From Antrihabitans auranticaus (GTDB lineage Bacteria; Actinomycetota; Actinomycetes; Mycobacteriales; Mycobacteriaceae), in NCBI RefSeq assembly GCF_016481275.1, contig NZ_JAEMNW010000002.1:558001-622000 (forward strand): 64,000 bases of DNA, given 5' to 3'. The position numbers and the translations under genes were made by a program. Of this stretch, positions 52,446 to 61,043 are shown one piece after another. The notes beneath the pieces were generated by a model. That model saw nothing but the letters and a program-made list of their open reading frames with translations, had not been told where the DNA came from and ran no database searches. Position 1 is the stretch's first letter. Each line of letters starts with the position of its first letter.

Positions 52446-53695
52446 TCGAGGTCGGTGACATCGACTTCGCCGACTTCGTCCGGCCTGGAGACGTCATCGT
52501 GTGGGGACAGGCGTGTGCCGAACCCACCGCCCTGATCGAGCGACTGCTCCAACAACGGGGGACGCTCGGGGGAGTCACGTGCTTCCTCGGCATTCCCGCC
52601 GCCGGCACGGTGCGGCCCGAGCACGCCGACCACATCCGGTTCGTCAGCTACTGCGGAACCGGAACCAACCGGGCACTGGCAGACGCCGGGGTCCTCGACA
52701 TCTACCCGGGTCACTATTCGACGCTGCCGTCGGTGCTGACTTCGGGTCCGTTGGCTGCCGACGTGGTCCTCGTCCAGTGCTCGCCGGCAGACGAGAACGG
52801 GCGCCACAGTCTCGGCCTCGCCGACGATTACTTCTCTGCCGCAATCGATTCCACACGAGTCGTCATCGCTGAGGTCAACGACCGGGTGCCCTTTACGCAT
52901 GGTGCGCGGTATCTGACAGCGGCCGATATCGATGTCGTCGTCCATACCAGCCGGGCGCCGGCAGAGGTCCCGCTCGGCCGAATCTCGGCCGTGGTGGAGC
53001 AGATTGCGACAAACGTCGCGACCCTGATCGCGGACGGTTCGACCCTGCAGTTCGGGATCGGCGCGATTCCGGATGCGGTGCTGACCGCCCTTTCCCAATG
53101 CAACGACCTCGGCATACATTCCGGATTGCTGACCGATTCCGCGGCCGATCTGATCGAACGTGGTGTCGTGAACAATTCCCGGAAAGTCGACGACGCAGGT
53201 GTCTCGATCACAGGACTCTTGCACGGGACGCGCCGTCTGTTCGACTTCGCCGATCGCAACCCGGCGGTCGGTCTCCGTCCGACGTCGTACACGCACAATC
53301 CTGGGGTGCTCGCGGCTACACCGGCGTTGGTCGCGATCAACTCCGCCATCGAAGTAGATCTGACCGGTCAGTGCAACGCCGAGGTCGCGGGCGGTCGCTA
53401 CGTCGGTGCCGTCGGTGGCGGTGGCGACTTCCTGCGCGGTGCGGCCCGGTCACCGAGAGGTGTACCCGTCGTCGCGCTGCCCTCCACGGCGGGAGAAAGC
53501 ACTCGCATCGTCTCGCGTTTGTCGGGTCCGGTGAGTACGTCGCGCGCCGATGCGGGCGTGTTCGTCACCGAGTACGGGATCGCAGACCTTCGCGGCCTTC
53601 CGCTGTCGGAACGACACAAGGCCATGATCTCGATCGCACACCCTGACCACCGCGAACAGCTCGCACACGCTGTTGTCTGCAAGGAGGATTCATGA
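52442..53695 (+). CDS. Acetyl-CoA hydrolase/CoA-transferase family protein
   Basis: A 417-residue family-I-type CoA transferase/hydrolase: TLQFGIGAIPDAVL in the N-half, then the glutamate region NSAIEVDLTGQCNAE, and GGGGDFLRGA with VFVTEYGIADLRGL near the C-terminus. It could move CoA from a pathway product to the incoming acid, or release product. GTG start at 52442 overlapping the previous stop. Overlaps the thiolase start by four bases. Confidence 0.88.
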   Translation: MIEVGDIDFADFVRPGDVIVWGQACAEPTALIERLLQQRGTLGGVTCFLGIPAAGTVRPEHADHIRFVSYCGTGTNRALADAGVLDIYPGHYSTLPSVLTSGPLAADVVLVQCSPADENGRHSLGLADDYFSAAIDSTRVVIAEVNDRVPFTHGARYLTAADIDVVVHTSRAPAEVPLGRISAVVEQIATNVATLIADGSTLQFGIGAIPDAVLTALSQCNDLGIHSGLLTDSAADLIERGVVNNSRKVDDAGVSITGLLHGTRRLFDFADRNPAVGLRPTSYTHNPGVLAATPALVAINSAIEVDLTGQCNAEVAGGRYVGAVGGGGDFLRGAARSPRGVPVVALPSTAGESTRIVSRLSGPVSTSRADAGVFVTEYGIADLRGLPLSERHKAMISIAHPDHREQLAHAVVCKEDS

Positions 53696-54888
53696 GGAGA
53701 GCGGCGATAGTCAGCCCGCTTCGCACACCGGTCGGCACCTTCGGCGGGGCCCTACGAACGGTGCCGGCCGAGGAACTCGCCACGGTGATCGTCAAGGCTG
53801 TGGTCGAACAGTCGGGCGTGGACCCGAGCCGGATCGACGACGTCTCGTTCGCCCAGTCATACGCCAATTCCGAGGCGCCGTGCATCGGGCGGTGGGCCGC
53901 GCTGAATGCCGGCCTGCCGATCGAGGTGCCAGGATTCCAGACGGACCGACGCTGTGGCGGTGGTCTGCAGGCGGTGGTGACCGCGGCGATGATGATCCAG
54001 ACCGAGGCCGCAGATGTCGTGCTCGCGGGTGGGGTGGAGTCGATGAGCAACATCGAGCACTACACCCAGAGCATGCGGTGGGGATCGCGTGCGGGCAATG
54101 TCACGATGTACGACCGACTCGATCGCGGCCGTGAACGCTCGCAACCGGAGGCGCGGTTCGGGCGGATCAGCGGAATGATCGAGACGGCCGAGAATCTCGC
54201 GACCGACTACGGCATCAGCAGGCAAGCGGCTGACGAATTCGCCGCCGAAAGTCACCGGCGCGCGGCGGCTGCGTGGGAAGCGGGTGTGTTCAAGGACGAA
54301 GTCGTTGCGGTGGAAGTTTCGCAGCGCAAGGGCGATCCGATCGTCTTCGATCGCGACGAAGGAATTCGTTCGGACTCGACGCCTGAATCTCTGGGCAATC
54401 TTCGAACGCTGTCGAAGAACGGTGTTGTCACGGCGGGCAATTCGAGCCAGCAGAACGATGCCGCGTCGGCATGCCTGGTCGTCGCCGAAGACAAGCTCGA
54501 CGCACTGGGACTGGAACCGATCGCGTTTCTGCGGGGCTGGGCAGCGGCGGGCTGTGAGCCATCGCGAATGGGCATCGGGCCGGTGCCCGCTGTGGCGAAA
54601 CTGTTCGAGCGCACCAAGCTGTCGTTCGACGACATCGATCTCGTCGAGCTGAACGAAGCATTCGCGGTTCAGGTTCTCGCTGTGTTGCAGGGCTGGAACT
54701 TTCAGGATCGAGACCGGTTGAACGTCAACGGGTCGGGCATCTCACTGGGCCATCCCATCGGTGCGACCGGGGCGCGCATTCTCACGACGATGCTGCACGA
54801 ATTGCGCAGGCGCGGCGGGCGATATGCACTGGAGTCGATGTGCATCGGAGGCGGCCAGGGCATGGCAGCACTTTTCGAGGCGCCGTGA
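53692..54888 (+). CDS. Acetyl-CoA acetyltransferase (thiolase)
   Basis: A 398-residue thiolase with all four catalytic blocks: Cys88 (DRRCGGG), NEAFAVQ, GHPIGATGARI and the second Cys in CIGGGQGM. Catalyses thiolytic release of acetyl-CoA or the reverse condensation. It immediately precedes and overlaps the HMG-CoA-synthase-like/DUF35 fusion, an order also seen for archaeal thiolase-HMGCS-DUF35 complexes. Confidence 0.93.
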   Translation: MRRAAIVSPLRTPVGTFGGALRTVPAEELATVIVKAVVEQSGVDPSRIDDVSFAQSYANSEAPCIGRWAALNAGLPIEVPGFQTDRRCGGGLQAVVTAAMMIQTEAADVVLAGGVESMSNIEHYTQSMRWGSRAGNVTMYDRLDRGRERSQPEARFGRISGMIETAENLATDYGISRQAADEFAAESHRRAAAAWEAGVFKDEVVAVEVSQRKGDPIVFDRDEGIRSDSTPESLGNLRTLSKNGVVTAGNSSQQNDAASACLVVAEDKLDALGLEPIAFLRGWAAAGCEPSRMGIGPVPAVAKLFERTKLSFDDIDLVELNEAFAVQVLAVLQGWNFQDRDRLNVNGSGISLGHPIGATGARILTTMLHELRRRGGRYALESMCIGGGQGMAALFEAP

Positions 54889-56267
54889 ACGGCATTCTCG
54901 CGTACGGCACCTACATCCCGAGCGGACGTGTTCAGCACGCGGACATCGCTGCGACGTTGGGCGTGAAGGCGGGCAGGGGTTCTCGGGTCGTCGCGTCGTT
55001 CGACGAAGACACTACGACGATGGGTGTGGCAGCGGCCCGCGCTGCACTACACCCGTGCGCGGGTGGAGAGTCCATGGATTCTCTGACCGCGCACGGGTTG
55101 TTCTTTGCCACCACGTCACCGGCCTACGCCGACAAGACCAACGCGACGGCACAGCATGCGGCACTGGGTCTTCCCGCCGACGTGTTTGCCGCCGATCTGG
55201 CGGGGTCCGCGCGCAGCGCGATCGCAGCGTTCACGGGAGCGCGGGCAGTCGGTGGCCTGGCTGTGCTCGCCGATGTGCGGGTGGGTCGGCCGGGCTCGGC
55301 CGACGAAGTCGGTGGTGGTGACGGCGCTGCCGCGTTTCTGTTCGGCGATGCGGCGGAAGCGATCGCGGTTGTGGTCGCCGAATCCTGCGTCACCAGTGAG
55401 TTCTTGGATCGGTGGCGGACGCCGGGCACCGTGGCAGGCAGTCAGTGGGAGGAACGCTTCGGTCTCGACGAGTACGTCCCGCTGATCGAGCGCGTGGTCG
55501 CCGATCTCGGCGCCGACCCGGATCATGTCGTGGTGGTGTCGCCCAACACGGGTGTGATCAAACGCGCCGCGCAACTGGTCAAGGGCCGGTTGTCGACCAC
55601 ATCGTCGCCGATCGGGCATGCGGGAACCGCCGATGTCGGGATCGCGTTGGCTGCTGTGCTCGATACCGCAGAACCTCACCAAACGATCCTCGTCATCTCG
55701 GCGGCCGACGGCTGCGACGGTCTGCTGTTGCGAACGACGGATCGAATCAGCGAAGGTAGACAACCGGTTTCGGTTGCCGACCAGCTCGCTGACGGAACCG
55801 ATGTTTCTTACGCGACCTACCTGAGTTGGCGCGGGCTGCTCGACCGCGAGCCGCCCCGGCGACCGGAACCGGACCGTGCCGCGGCACCGCCGTCGGCCCG
55901 GGCACGGGCATGGAAATTCTCGTTCACGGGAAGTCGATGCTCGCAGTGCCGACTGGTTCACTTGCCGCCCGGCCGGGTCTGCAAGGGGTGCGGTGCAATC
56001 GATTCGATGGTGCCGGTGGCACTGTCGAGGATCCATGGCACCGTCGCGACCTACACCGTCGATCGGCTGGCGTATTCGCCGGCGCCGCCCCTTGTGGCTG
56101 CGGTCGTCGACTTCGACGGCGGTGGCCGGTACACGCTGGAGGTCGCGGACTCCTCGGGCGAGGAATTACGCGTGGGTTCGCGGGTCGCGTTGACTTTCCG
56201 GCGATTGAACACGACTGGGGGAGTGCACAACTACTTCTGGAAGGCTCGGGTGGTTCACAGTGAGTAG
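54885..56267 (+). CDS. HMG-CoA-synthase-like domain fused to DUF35 (zinc ribbon + OB fold)
   Basis: A 460-residue two-part protein. Residues 1-320 follow the HMGCS/KASIII thiolase-fold layout (YIPSGRV; TKTNATAQHAALG-like ADKTNATAQHAALGLP; GGGDGAAAFLFGD; GHAGTADVGIAL), but the active-site Cys is missing: FAADLAGSARSAIAAF has Ala at about 109. Residues 345-460 form DUF35, with a zinc ribbon (CSQCRLVHLPPGRVCKGCG) and OB fold. Probably a scaffold or acyl-CoA-binding partner for an adjacent thiolase. GTG start overlaps the thiolase stop. Confidence 0.87.
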   Translation: MNGILAYGTYIPSGRVQHADIAATLGVKAGRGSRVVASFDEDTTTMGVAAARAALHPCAGGESMDSLTAHGLFFATTSPAYADKTNATAQHAALGLPADVFAADLAGSARSAIAAFTGARAVGGLAVLADVRVGRPGSADEVGGGDGAAAFLFGDAAEAIAVVVAESCVTSEFLDRWRTPGTVAGSQWEERFGLDEYVPLIERVVADLGADPDHVVVVSPNTGVIKRAAQLVKGRLSTTSSPIGHAGTADVGIALAAVLDTAEPHQTILVISAADGCDGLLLRTTDRISEGRQPVSVADQLADGTDVSYATYLSWRGLLDREPPRRPEPDRAAAPPSARARAWKFSFTGSRCSQCRLVHLPPGRVCKGCGAIDSMVPVALSRIHGTVATYTVDRLAYSPAPPLVAAVVDFDGGGRYTLEVADSSGEELRVGSRVALTFRRLNTTGGVHNYFWKARVVHSE

Positions 56268-57453
56268 CAACGGCATTCGGGACAAAGTAGCGATCGTTGG
56301 GATGGGCTGCACGCAGTTCGGTGAGCATTGGCAGCGTTCCGCCGACGATCTCCTGATCGATGCGATGGGAGATTGCTTCGACGGCAACCCGCGCATCGAC
56401 CGCGCCGACGTCGACGCCTACTGGCTGGGAACGCTGGGGTCTGGGCAGAGCGGCCTCACGTTGAGCAAGCCGCTGGGGCTGGACTACAAACCGGTCACCA
56501 GGGTCGAAAACTATTGCGCCAGTGGGTCGGAATCGTTCCGCAACGCCTGCTACGGCGTCGCGTCGGGCGCCTACGATCGAGTCGTCGCGATCGGCGTGGA
56601 GAAGTTGAAGGACTCGGGGTTTTCCGGGTTGCTGCGTGGCGATCCGCCGGGGGACGGCACCGCTGCCGAGTTGTCGATGACCGCGCCGGCGGCGTTCTCG
56701 CTGCTGGATCCGGCCTACTGCGCCCGATACGGTGTGGACCCCATCGGGATGCGCGACGCGATGACGCACGTGGCGTGGAAAAACCACCGCAACGGCGCGC
56801 TGAACCCGAAGGCGCAGTTCCGGTCCGAGGTTGCGAAGGAAAAGATCGCGGGCGCGCCACTGGTTGCCGGTCGACTCGGAATCTTCGATTGCTCCGGGGT
56901 GTCCGACGGCGCAGCGTGCGCGTTGATCGTGCGCGCCGAAGATGCCTACAACTACACCGATACACCGTTGTTCGTGAAAGCGCTGTCGTTGGTCGCCGGT
57001 CCCGCACGGGGTGTGATGGACCCGGACTACGACTACACCACCTTTCCAGAAGTGGTCCGCAGCGCACGAGATGCGTACGCCCAGGCGGGGATCGAGGACC
57101 CGCGAAGCGAGATTTCGCTCGCCGAAGTGCACGACTGCTTCACCCCGACCGAACTCGTCCTGATGGAGGACCTCGGATTCGCCGATCGAGGTCAGGCCTG
57201 GAAGGACAGTCTCGCAGGTGATTTCGATCTGGACGGTCGTTTGCCGATCAATCCGGACGGTGGGTTGAAGTCGTTCGGCCACCCGGTCGGAGCCAGTGGC
57301 CTGCGGATGCTGTACGAGATGTGGCTGCAGGTCCAGGGCCGTGCGGGAAAGCGGCAACTGGCCGATCCGCGGCTGGCTCTGACTCACAATCTTGGCGGAC
57401 GGCCGGGGAGTTGCGTGTCCTTCGTGTCCGTCGTCGGACGCGAAAAGAACTGA
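56260..57453 (+). CDS. SCPx/lipid-transfer-type thiolase
   Basis: A 397-residue thiolase-fold protein of the Ltp/SCP-x class: KVAIVGMGCTQFGEHW at the N-terminus, nucleophile Cys86 in ENYCASGSESFR, EVHDCFTPTEL and GHPVGASGLRM; CVSFVSVVG ends the fold. In steroid degradation such proteins act as retro-aldolases with DUF35 partners (Ltp2-ChsH2); here the DUF35 domain is in the preceding gene, which it overlaps by eight bases. Confidence 0.9.
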   Translation: MSSNGIRDKVAIVGMGCTQFGEHWQRSADDLLIDAMGDCFDGNPRIDRADVDAYWLGTLGSGQSGLTLSKPLGLDYKPVTRVENYCASGSESFRNACYGVASGAYDRVVAIGVEKLKDSGFSGLLRGDPPGDGTAAELSMTAPAAFSLLDPAYCARYGVDPIGMRDAMTHVAWKNHRNGALNPKAQFRSEVAKEKIAGAPLVAGRLGIFDCSGVSDGAACALIVRAEDAYNYTDTPLFVKALSLVAGPARGVMDPDYDYTTFPEVVRSARDAYAQAGIEDPRSEISLAEVHDCFTPTELVLMEDLGFADRGQAWKDSLAGDFDLDGRLPINPDGGLKSFGHPVGASGLRMLYEMWLQVQGRAGKRQLADPRLALTHNLGGRPGSCVSFVSVVGREKN

Positions 57454-57479
57454 CTGATAGCACAACCGAAGGAGTTGGA

Positions 57480-58343
57480 ATGCCAGGAGTAACCGATCGA
57501 GTCGTCGTTGTCACCGGTGCCGGTGGCGGCCTCGGACGGGAGTACGCGCTGCTGCTCGCGCGGGAGGGAGCGTTGGTCGTCGTGAACGATCTCGGCGGGG
57601 CCAGGGACGGGTCGGGTGCGGGCAGTGCGATGGCCGACGGCGTGGTCGCGGAGATCCGCGCGGCCGGCGGTACTGCCGTTGCGAACTACGACAACATTGC
57701 CACAGAAGAAGGCGCACAAGCGCTGATCAAGACGGCCGTCGACGAGTTCGGTGCGGTCCACGGCGTCATCAACAACGCCGGAATCCTGCGCGATGGTGCA
57801 TTCCACAAGATGTCGGTTTCGGATTGGGAGTCGGTCCAGCGGGTTCATCTGTTCGGTGGGTTCCACGTCACGCGGGCGGCGTGGCCGTACTTTCGGGAGC
57901 AGCAGCACGGCCGCGTCGTCGTCGCGACCTCGACGAGCGGGATCTATGGAAACTTCGGTCAAGCCAACTACGGTGCCGCCAAGCTCGGCCTCGTCGGACT
58001 GGTCAACACCCTCGCTATCGAGGGCCGCAAGTACAACATCCTCGCCAACGCGGTTGCACCGATGGCAGCGACTCGGATGACCGAGGACATTGCACCGGCT
58101 GAAGTTCTTGCCGCGCTGCCGCCCGCGCAGGTCGCTCCCGTCGTCGGGTACCTCGTCAGCGACGAATGCACTGATTCCGGAACGGTTCTCGTCGTCGGTG
58201 GTGGAAACGTGCACCGCGTCGCACAGTTCGCGTCGAAGGGCGTGACTTTCGCGAGCCCGCCGTCGATCGACGAGGTCGCGGAGTCGTGGGACCAGATCGT
58301 CGACCTCAGCGGAGCCGAGCTGGGGAAGAACCCAGTCGGATAA
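57480..58343 (+). CDS. MFE-2-like SDR ((R)-3-hydroxyacyl-CoA dehydrogenase)
   Basis: A 287-residue SDR with TGAGGGLGREYALLLAREGALVVVNDLGG, the signature of peroxisomal multifunctional enzyme type 2 dehydrogenases; NNAGILRDGAFHKMS, YGAAKLGLVGL and a C-terminal extension after VVGGGNVHRVAQF. Likely oxidises a bulky 3-hydroxyacyl-CoA. ATG 57480 has AAGGAG upstream. Last gene of the plus-strand operon; a strong hairpin follows. Confidence 0.9.
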   Translation: MPGVTDRVVVVTGAGGGLGREYALLLAREGALVVVNDLGGARDGSGAGSAMADGVVAEIRAAGGTAVANYDNIATEEGAQALIKTAVDEFGAVHGVINNAGILRDGAFHKMSVSDWESVQRVHLFGGFHVTRAAWPYFREQQHGRVVVATSTSGIYGNFGQANYGAAKLGLVGLVNTLAIEGRKYNILANAVAPMAATRMTEDIAPAEVLAALPPAQVAPVVGYLVSDECTDSGTVLVVGGGNVHRVAQFASKGVTFASPPSIDEVAESWDQIVDLSGAELGKNPVG

Positions 58344-58356
58344 CCGTCCCCGAACA

Positions 58357-58391
58357 GAATGTCCTCCAGCCGAATCGGTTGGAGGACATTC
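58357..58391. terminator. Strong hairpin after the plus-strand operon
   Basis: GAATGTCCTCCA pairs perfectly with TGGAGGACATTC (12 bp), and the inner GCCGAATCGGT can extend the stem. No T-run follows, so it may be a terminator lacking a U-tract or an mRNA-end stabiliser. Confidence 0.6.
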
Positions 58392-58420
58392 CTATGGTGA
58401 GTGTCGTCGGGCGGGAACCC

Positions 58421-58483
58421 GTCGAGCGCATAGTTCTTCAGGCTCACAAAGCCCGATTTCGCCTGTAAAGCTGTGCACTCGAC
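58421..58483. repeat. Dispersed imperfect palindrome, copy 2 (63 bp)
   Basis: Left arm starts GTCGAGCGCATAGTTCTTCA and the right arm ends AAAGCTGTGCACTCGAC; the arms match at 18 of 23 positions. Its reverse complement aligns with the 14786-14841 element through GAGTGCACAG-TTTAC-GGC on one arm and AACTATGC-CTC on the other. Located between convergent genes. Confidence 0.6.
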
Positions 58484-58495
58484 GAGGGGCCTCGA

Positions 58496-59650
58496 TCAGC
58501 CGTTGCCGACGATGTCGCGCCCGATGATCTCTTTCATGATCTCGGTAGTGCCGCCGTAGATGGTCTGGATCCGGGTGTCTACGTATGCTTTTCCGACCGC
58601 GTACTCGGTCATGTAGCCGTAGCCGCCGTGCAGTTGCAGGCAGCGGTCGATGACCCGCTTCTGCAGTTCGCTGACGTACCACTTGCCCTTGGCGGCGTCG
58701 ACGGGCGTGAGGCTGCCCGCGTTGTAGGCGAGGACCGACTTGTCGACGTATGCCTCGACGATGTCGATCTCGGTTGCCATCTCGGCGAGCTCGAAGCGGG
58801 TGTTCTGGAACTGCGAGATCGGGCCACCGAACGCATGGCGTTGGTTGCAGTAGTCGACGGTGATCTCGAAGATGGCACGGGTGGTCGCCATCGCCTTGGC
58901 GGTGACACCCAGGCGTTCGCGGGGGAGATGGGACATCAGGTAACCGAGTCCGCGGCCTTCCTCGCCGAGCAGGTTGACTGCTGGGACGCGTGCGTTCTCG
59001 AAGTACAGCTCAGCGGTGTCCTGAGCCGGCAAACCGATCTTGTCGAGTTTGCGGCCGCGTTCGAAGCCTGGGGTGTCGCTCTCGACGACGAACAGGCTGA
59101 AGCCGCGGGAGCCGCCCTGCGGATCGGTCCTGGCGGCCACGACGACGAGGTCTGCCATGATGCCGCTGGAAATGAATGTCTTCTGTCCGTTGAGGATCCA
59201 GTCGTCACCGTCGCGGACCGCGCTCGTGCGGATACCGCGCAGGTCGCTGCCGGTGCCGGGTTCGGTCATCGCGAGTGCGCCGATGATCTCTCCGGCCGCG
59301 AAGCCGGGCAACCAGCGCTGCTTCTGCTCGTCGTTGGTGAGGTCGAGCAGGTAGTGCAGCACGAGGTCGTCCTGCAGGCTGATTGTCAGTCCGAAGGAGA
59401 GCGCGTTGATGCGTGCAACCTCCTCGCAGACGATCATGCGAAACCTGTAGTCAGACTCGCCGGAACCGCCGTACTCGGTGCCGACCTGCAGGGCGTATAC
59501 GCCTGCCTGTGCTGCCTTCGTGAACACCTCGCGATCGATCCAGCGATTCTCGTCCCACTTGTCCTTGAACGGGACGACTTCGCGGGCCAGGAACTCACGG
59601 ACGGATTCCCGGTAGAGCTCGTGGTCCTCGTTGTACAGGCTGCGTTCCAT
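58496..59650 (-). CDS. Acyl-CoA dehydrogenase
   Basis: A 384-residue FAD flavoenzyme introducing an alpha-beta double bond into an acyl-CoA. Blocks: ALAMTEPGTGSDLRGIRT, ILNGQKTFISSG, QRHAFGGPISQFQ, GGYGYMTEYAVGKAYVDTR, and catalytic Glu in IYGGTTEIMKEIIGR. Belongs to the short/long-chain homotetramer type. Downstream of the thiolase with six bases between them, sharing site C. Confidence 0.93.
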   Translation of the reverse strand: MERSLYNEDHELYRESVREFLAREVVPFKDKWDENRWIDREVFTKAAQAGVYALQVGTEYGGSGESDYRFRMIVCEEVARINALSFGLTISLQDDLVLHYLLDLTNDEQKQRWLPGFAAGEIIGALAMTEPGTGSDLRGIRTSAVRDGDDWILNGQKTFISSGIMADLVVVAARTDPQGGSRGFSLFVVESDTPGFERGRKLDKIGLPAQDTAELYFENARVPAVNLLGEEGRGLGYLMSHLPRERLGVTAKAMATTRAIFEITVDYCNQRHAFGGPISQFQNTRFELAEMATEIDIVEAYVDKSVLAYNAGSLTPVDAAKGKWYVSELQKRVIDRCLQLHGGYGYMTEYAVGKAYVDTRIQTIYGGTTEIMKEIIGRDIVGNG

Positions 59651-59656
59651 AGTTGC

Positions 59657-60808
59657 TCAGAGCCTTTCGATGATGGTGACGTTGGCCTGTCCGCCGCCCT
59701 CGCACATCGTCTGCAGGCCGTAGCGGCCGCCGGTGCGTTCGAGTTCGTGCAGGAGCGATGTCATCAACCTCGCGCCGGTGCAGCCGATCGGGTGGCCGAG
59801 CGCGATCGCGCCGCCGTTGATGTTGACCTTTGCGGGGTCGGCACCGAGATCAGCAAGCCAGGCCAGGACGACCGGTGCGAATGCTTCGTTGATCTCCACA
59901 GCGTCGATGTCGTCGATCGAGAGGCCCGCACGTTTGAGTGCGTGCTGGGTGGCGGGGATCGGTGCGGTCAGCATCATGACGGGGTCGGCGCCGCGGACCG
60001 AGATGTGGTGCACGCGAGCACGGGGGGTGAACCCGAAGCGCTCTACAGCGCCTTCGGAGGCGACAAGCAATGCTGCTGCGCCGTCGGAAATTTGGCTGGC
60101 GACCGCTGCGGTGAGCACGCCGCCGGGGACCAGCGTCTTGAGACCGGCCATCTTCTCGAGGCTGGTGTCCGCGCGGGGGCCCTCGTCGACGGTGACGCCT
60201 TCGAATTCGGTGATCTCGCGGGTGAAGCGGCCCTCGGAGATCGCCCGCAATGCGCGCTGGTGGCTCTCGTAGGCAAATGCTTCGTTGTCCTCCCGGGTCA
60301 GCTTCCACTGCTCGGCGATCATCTCTGCGCCACGGAACTGGGAGATCTCTTCGGCTCCGTAGCGGGCCGCCCAGCCTTTGGAGCCGGTCCAGGGGTCGGT
60401 GGAGCCGAACGGTGCACCCGCGCCGAAGGCGCTGAGGATGGGGAATTGGCTCATCTTCTGGACGCCGCCGGCGACGATGAGATCGGACGTGCCGCTCATC
60501 ACGCCTTGCGCGGCGAAGTGCACAGCCTGCTGTGCAGAGCCGCACTGGCGGTCGATCGTCACGCCGGGAACCGACTCGGGTAGACCGGCGGCCAGCGCTG
60601 CTGTTCGCGCAATATCGCCGGCTTGAGCCCCGATGTTGTCGAGGCAGCCGAGGATGACGTCATCGATTGCGGCGGGGTCGAAGTCGTGCCGTCCCACCAG
60701 GGTCGAGATGACGTGGGCGGCCATGTCGGCCGGATGTGCGCCGGCGAAGCCGCCGCCGCGTCTGCCGACCGGCGTGCGTACAGCGTCGACGATATATGCC
60801 TCGGGCAT
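59657..60808 (-). CDS. Acetyl-CoA acetyltransferase (thiolase)
   Basis: A 383-residue thiolase: nucleophile Cys in DRQCGSAQQA (about residue 88), INEAFAPV, GHPIGCTGARL and the acid Cys in MCEGGGQAN. The CGSAQQA nucleophile motif is the FadA5/FadA6-like type used for ring or side-chain beta-ketoacyl-CoA cleavage in steroid degradation. ATG 60808 has GGAGG ten bases upstream. Site C lies 33 bases upstream of the start. Confidence 0.93.
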   Translation of the reverse strand: MPEAYIVDAVRTPVGRRGGGFAGAHPADMAAHVISTLVGRHDFDPAAIDDVILGCLDNIGAQAGDIARTAALAAGLPESVPGVTIDRQCGSAQQAVHFAAQGVMSGTSDLIVAGGVQKMSQFPILSAFGAGAPFGSTDPWTGSKGWAARYGAEEISQFRGAEMIAEQWKLTREDNEAFAYESHQRALRAISEGRFTREITEFEGVTVDEGPRADTSLEKMAGLKTLVPGGVLTAAVASQISDGAAALLVASEGAVERFGFTPRARVHHISVRGADPVMMLTAPIPATQHALKRAGLSIDDIDAVEINEAFAPVVLAWLADLGADPAKVNINGGAIALGHPIGCTGARLMTSLLHELERTGGRYGLQTMCEGGGQANVTIIERL

Positions 60809-60840
60809 GTGTGTTCCTCCGTGCTGTCGGTGTTCTAGAG

Positions 60841-60863
60841 TCGAATTTAACATAGATTTGAAA
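60841..60863. promoter_or_regulatory. Shared cluster operator, site C
   Basis: On the minus strand the core reads AATCTATGTTAAATTC, matching the consensus of sites A, B and D. It lies 33 bases upstream of the minus-strand thiolase-ACAD operon. Confidence 0.65.
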
Positions 60864-60913
60864 ACTGTCCAGAGCCGGGTTCTTACACCGCACGAATTGG
60901 CCCTTGCGTGGAG

Positions 60914-60934
60914 TTTAATATATGTTAAATTCAA
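60914..60934. promoter_or_regulatory. Shared cluster operator, site D
   Basis: Core AATATATGTTAAATTC on the plus strand, followed by a 110-base leader to the NTF2-crotonase start. Sites C and D form a divergent pair just as A and B do. Confidence 0.65.
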
Positions 60935-61043
60935 TGAGTCGCGCAGTTGAGCGTGGTGCCCGACCTCTCGTTCGGGCGCGTGTCGTGCCCGCGCCCGAAC
61001 GGGTTCCCAGCATCGGGAAACTCGAAGAAGAGGGGAGATGCAG

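Noticed and set aside
58628-60583. A 651-codon open frame antisense to the acyl-CoA dehydrogenase and thiolase genes
   Set aside because: It mirrors the codon bias of the two sense genes, has no recognisable domain or ribosome site, and the sense genes show full catalytic motifs.
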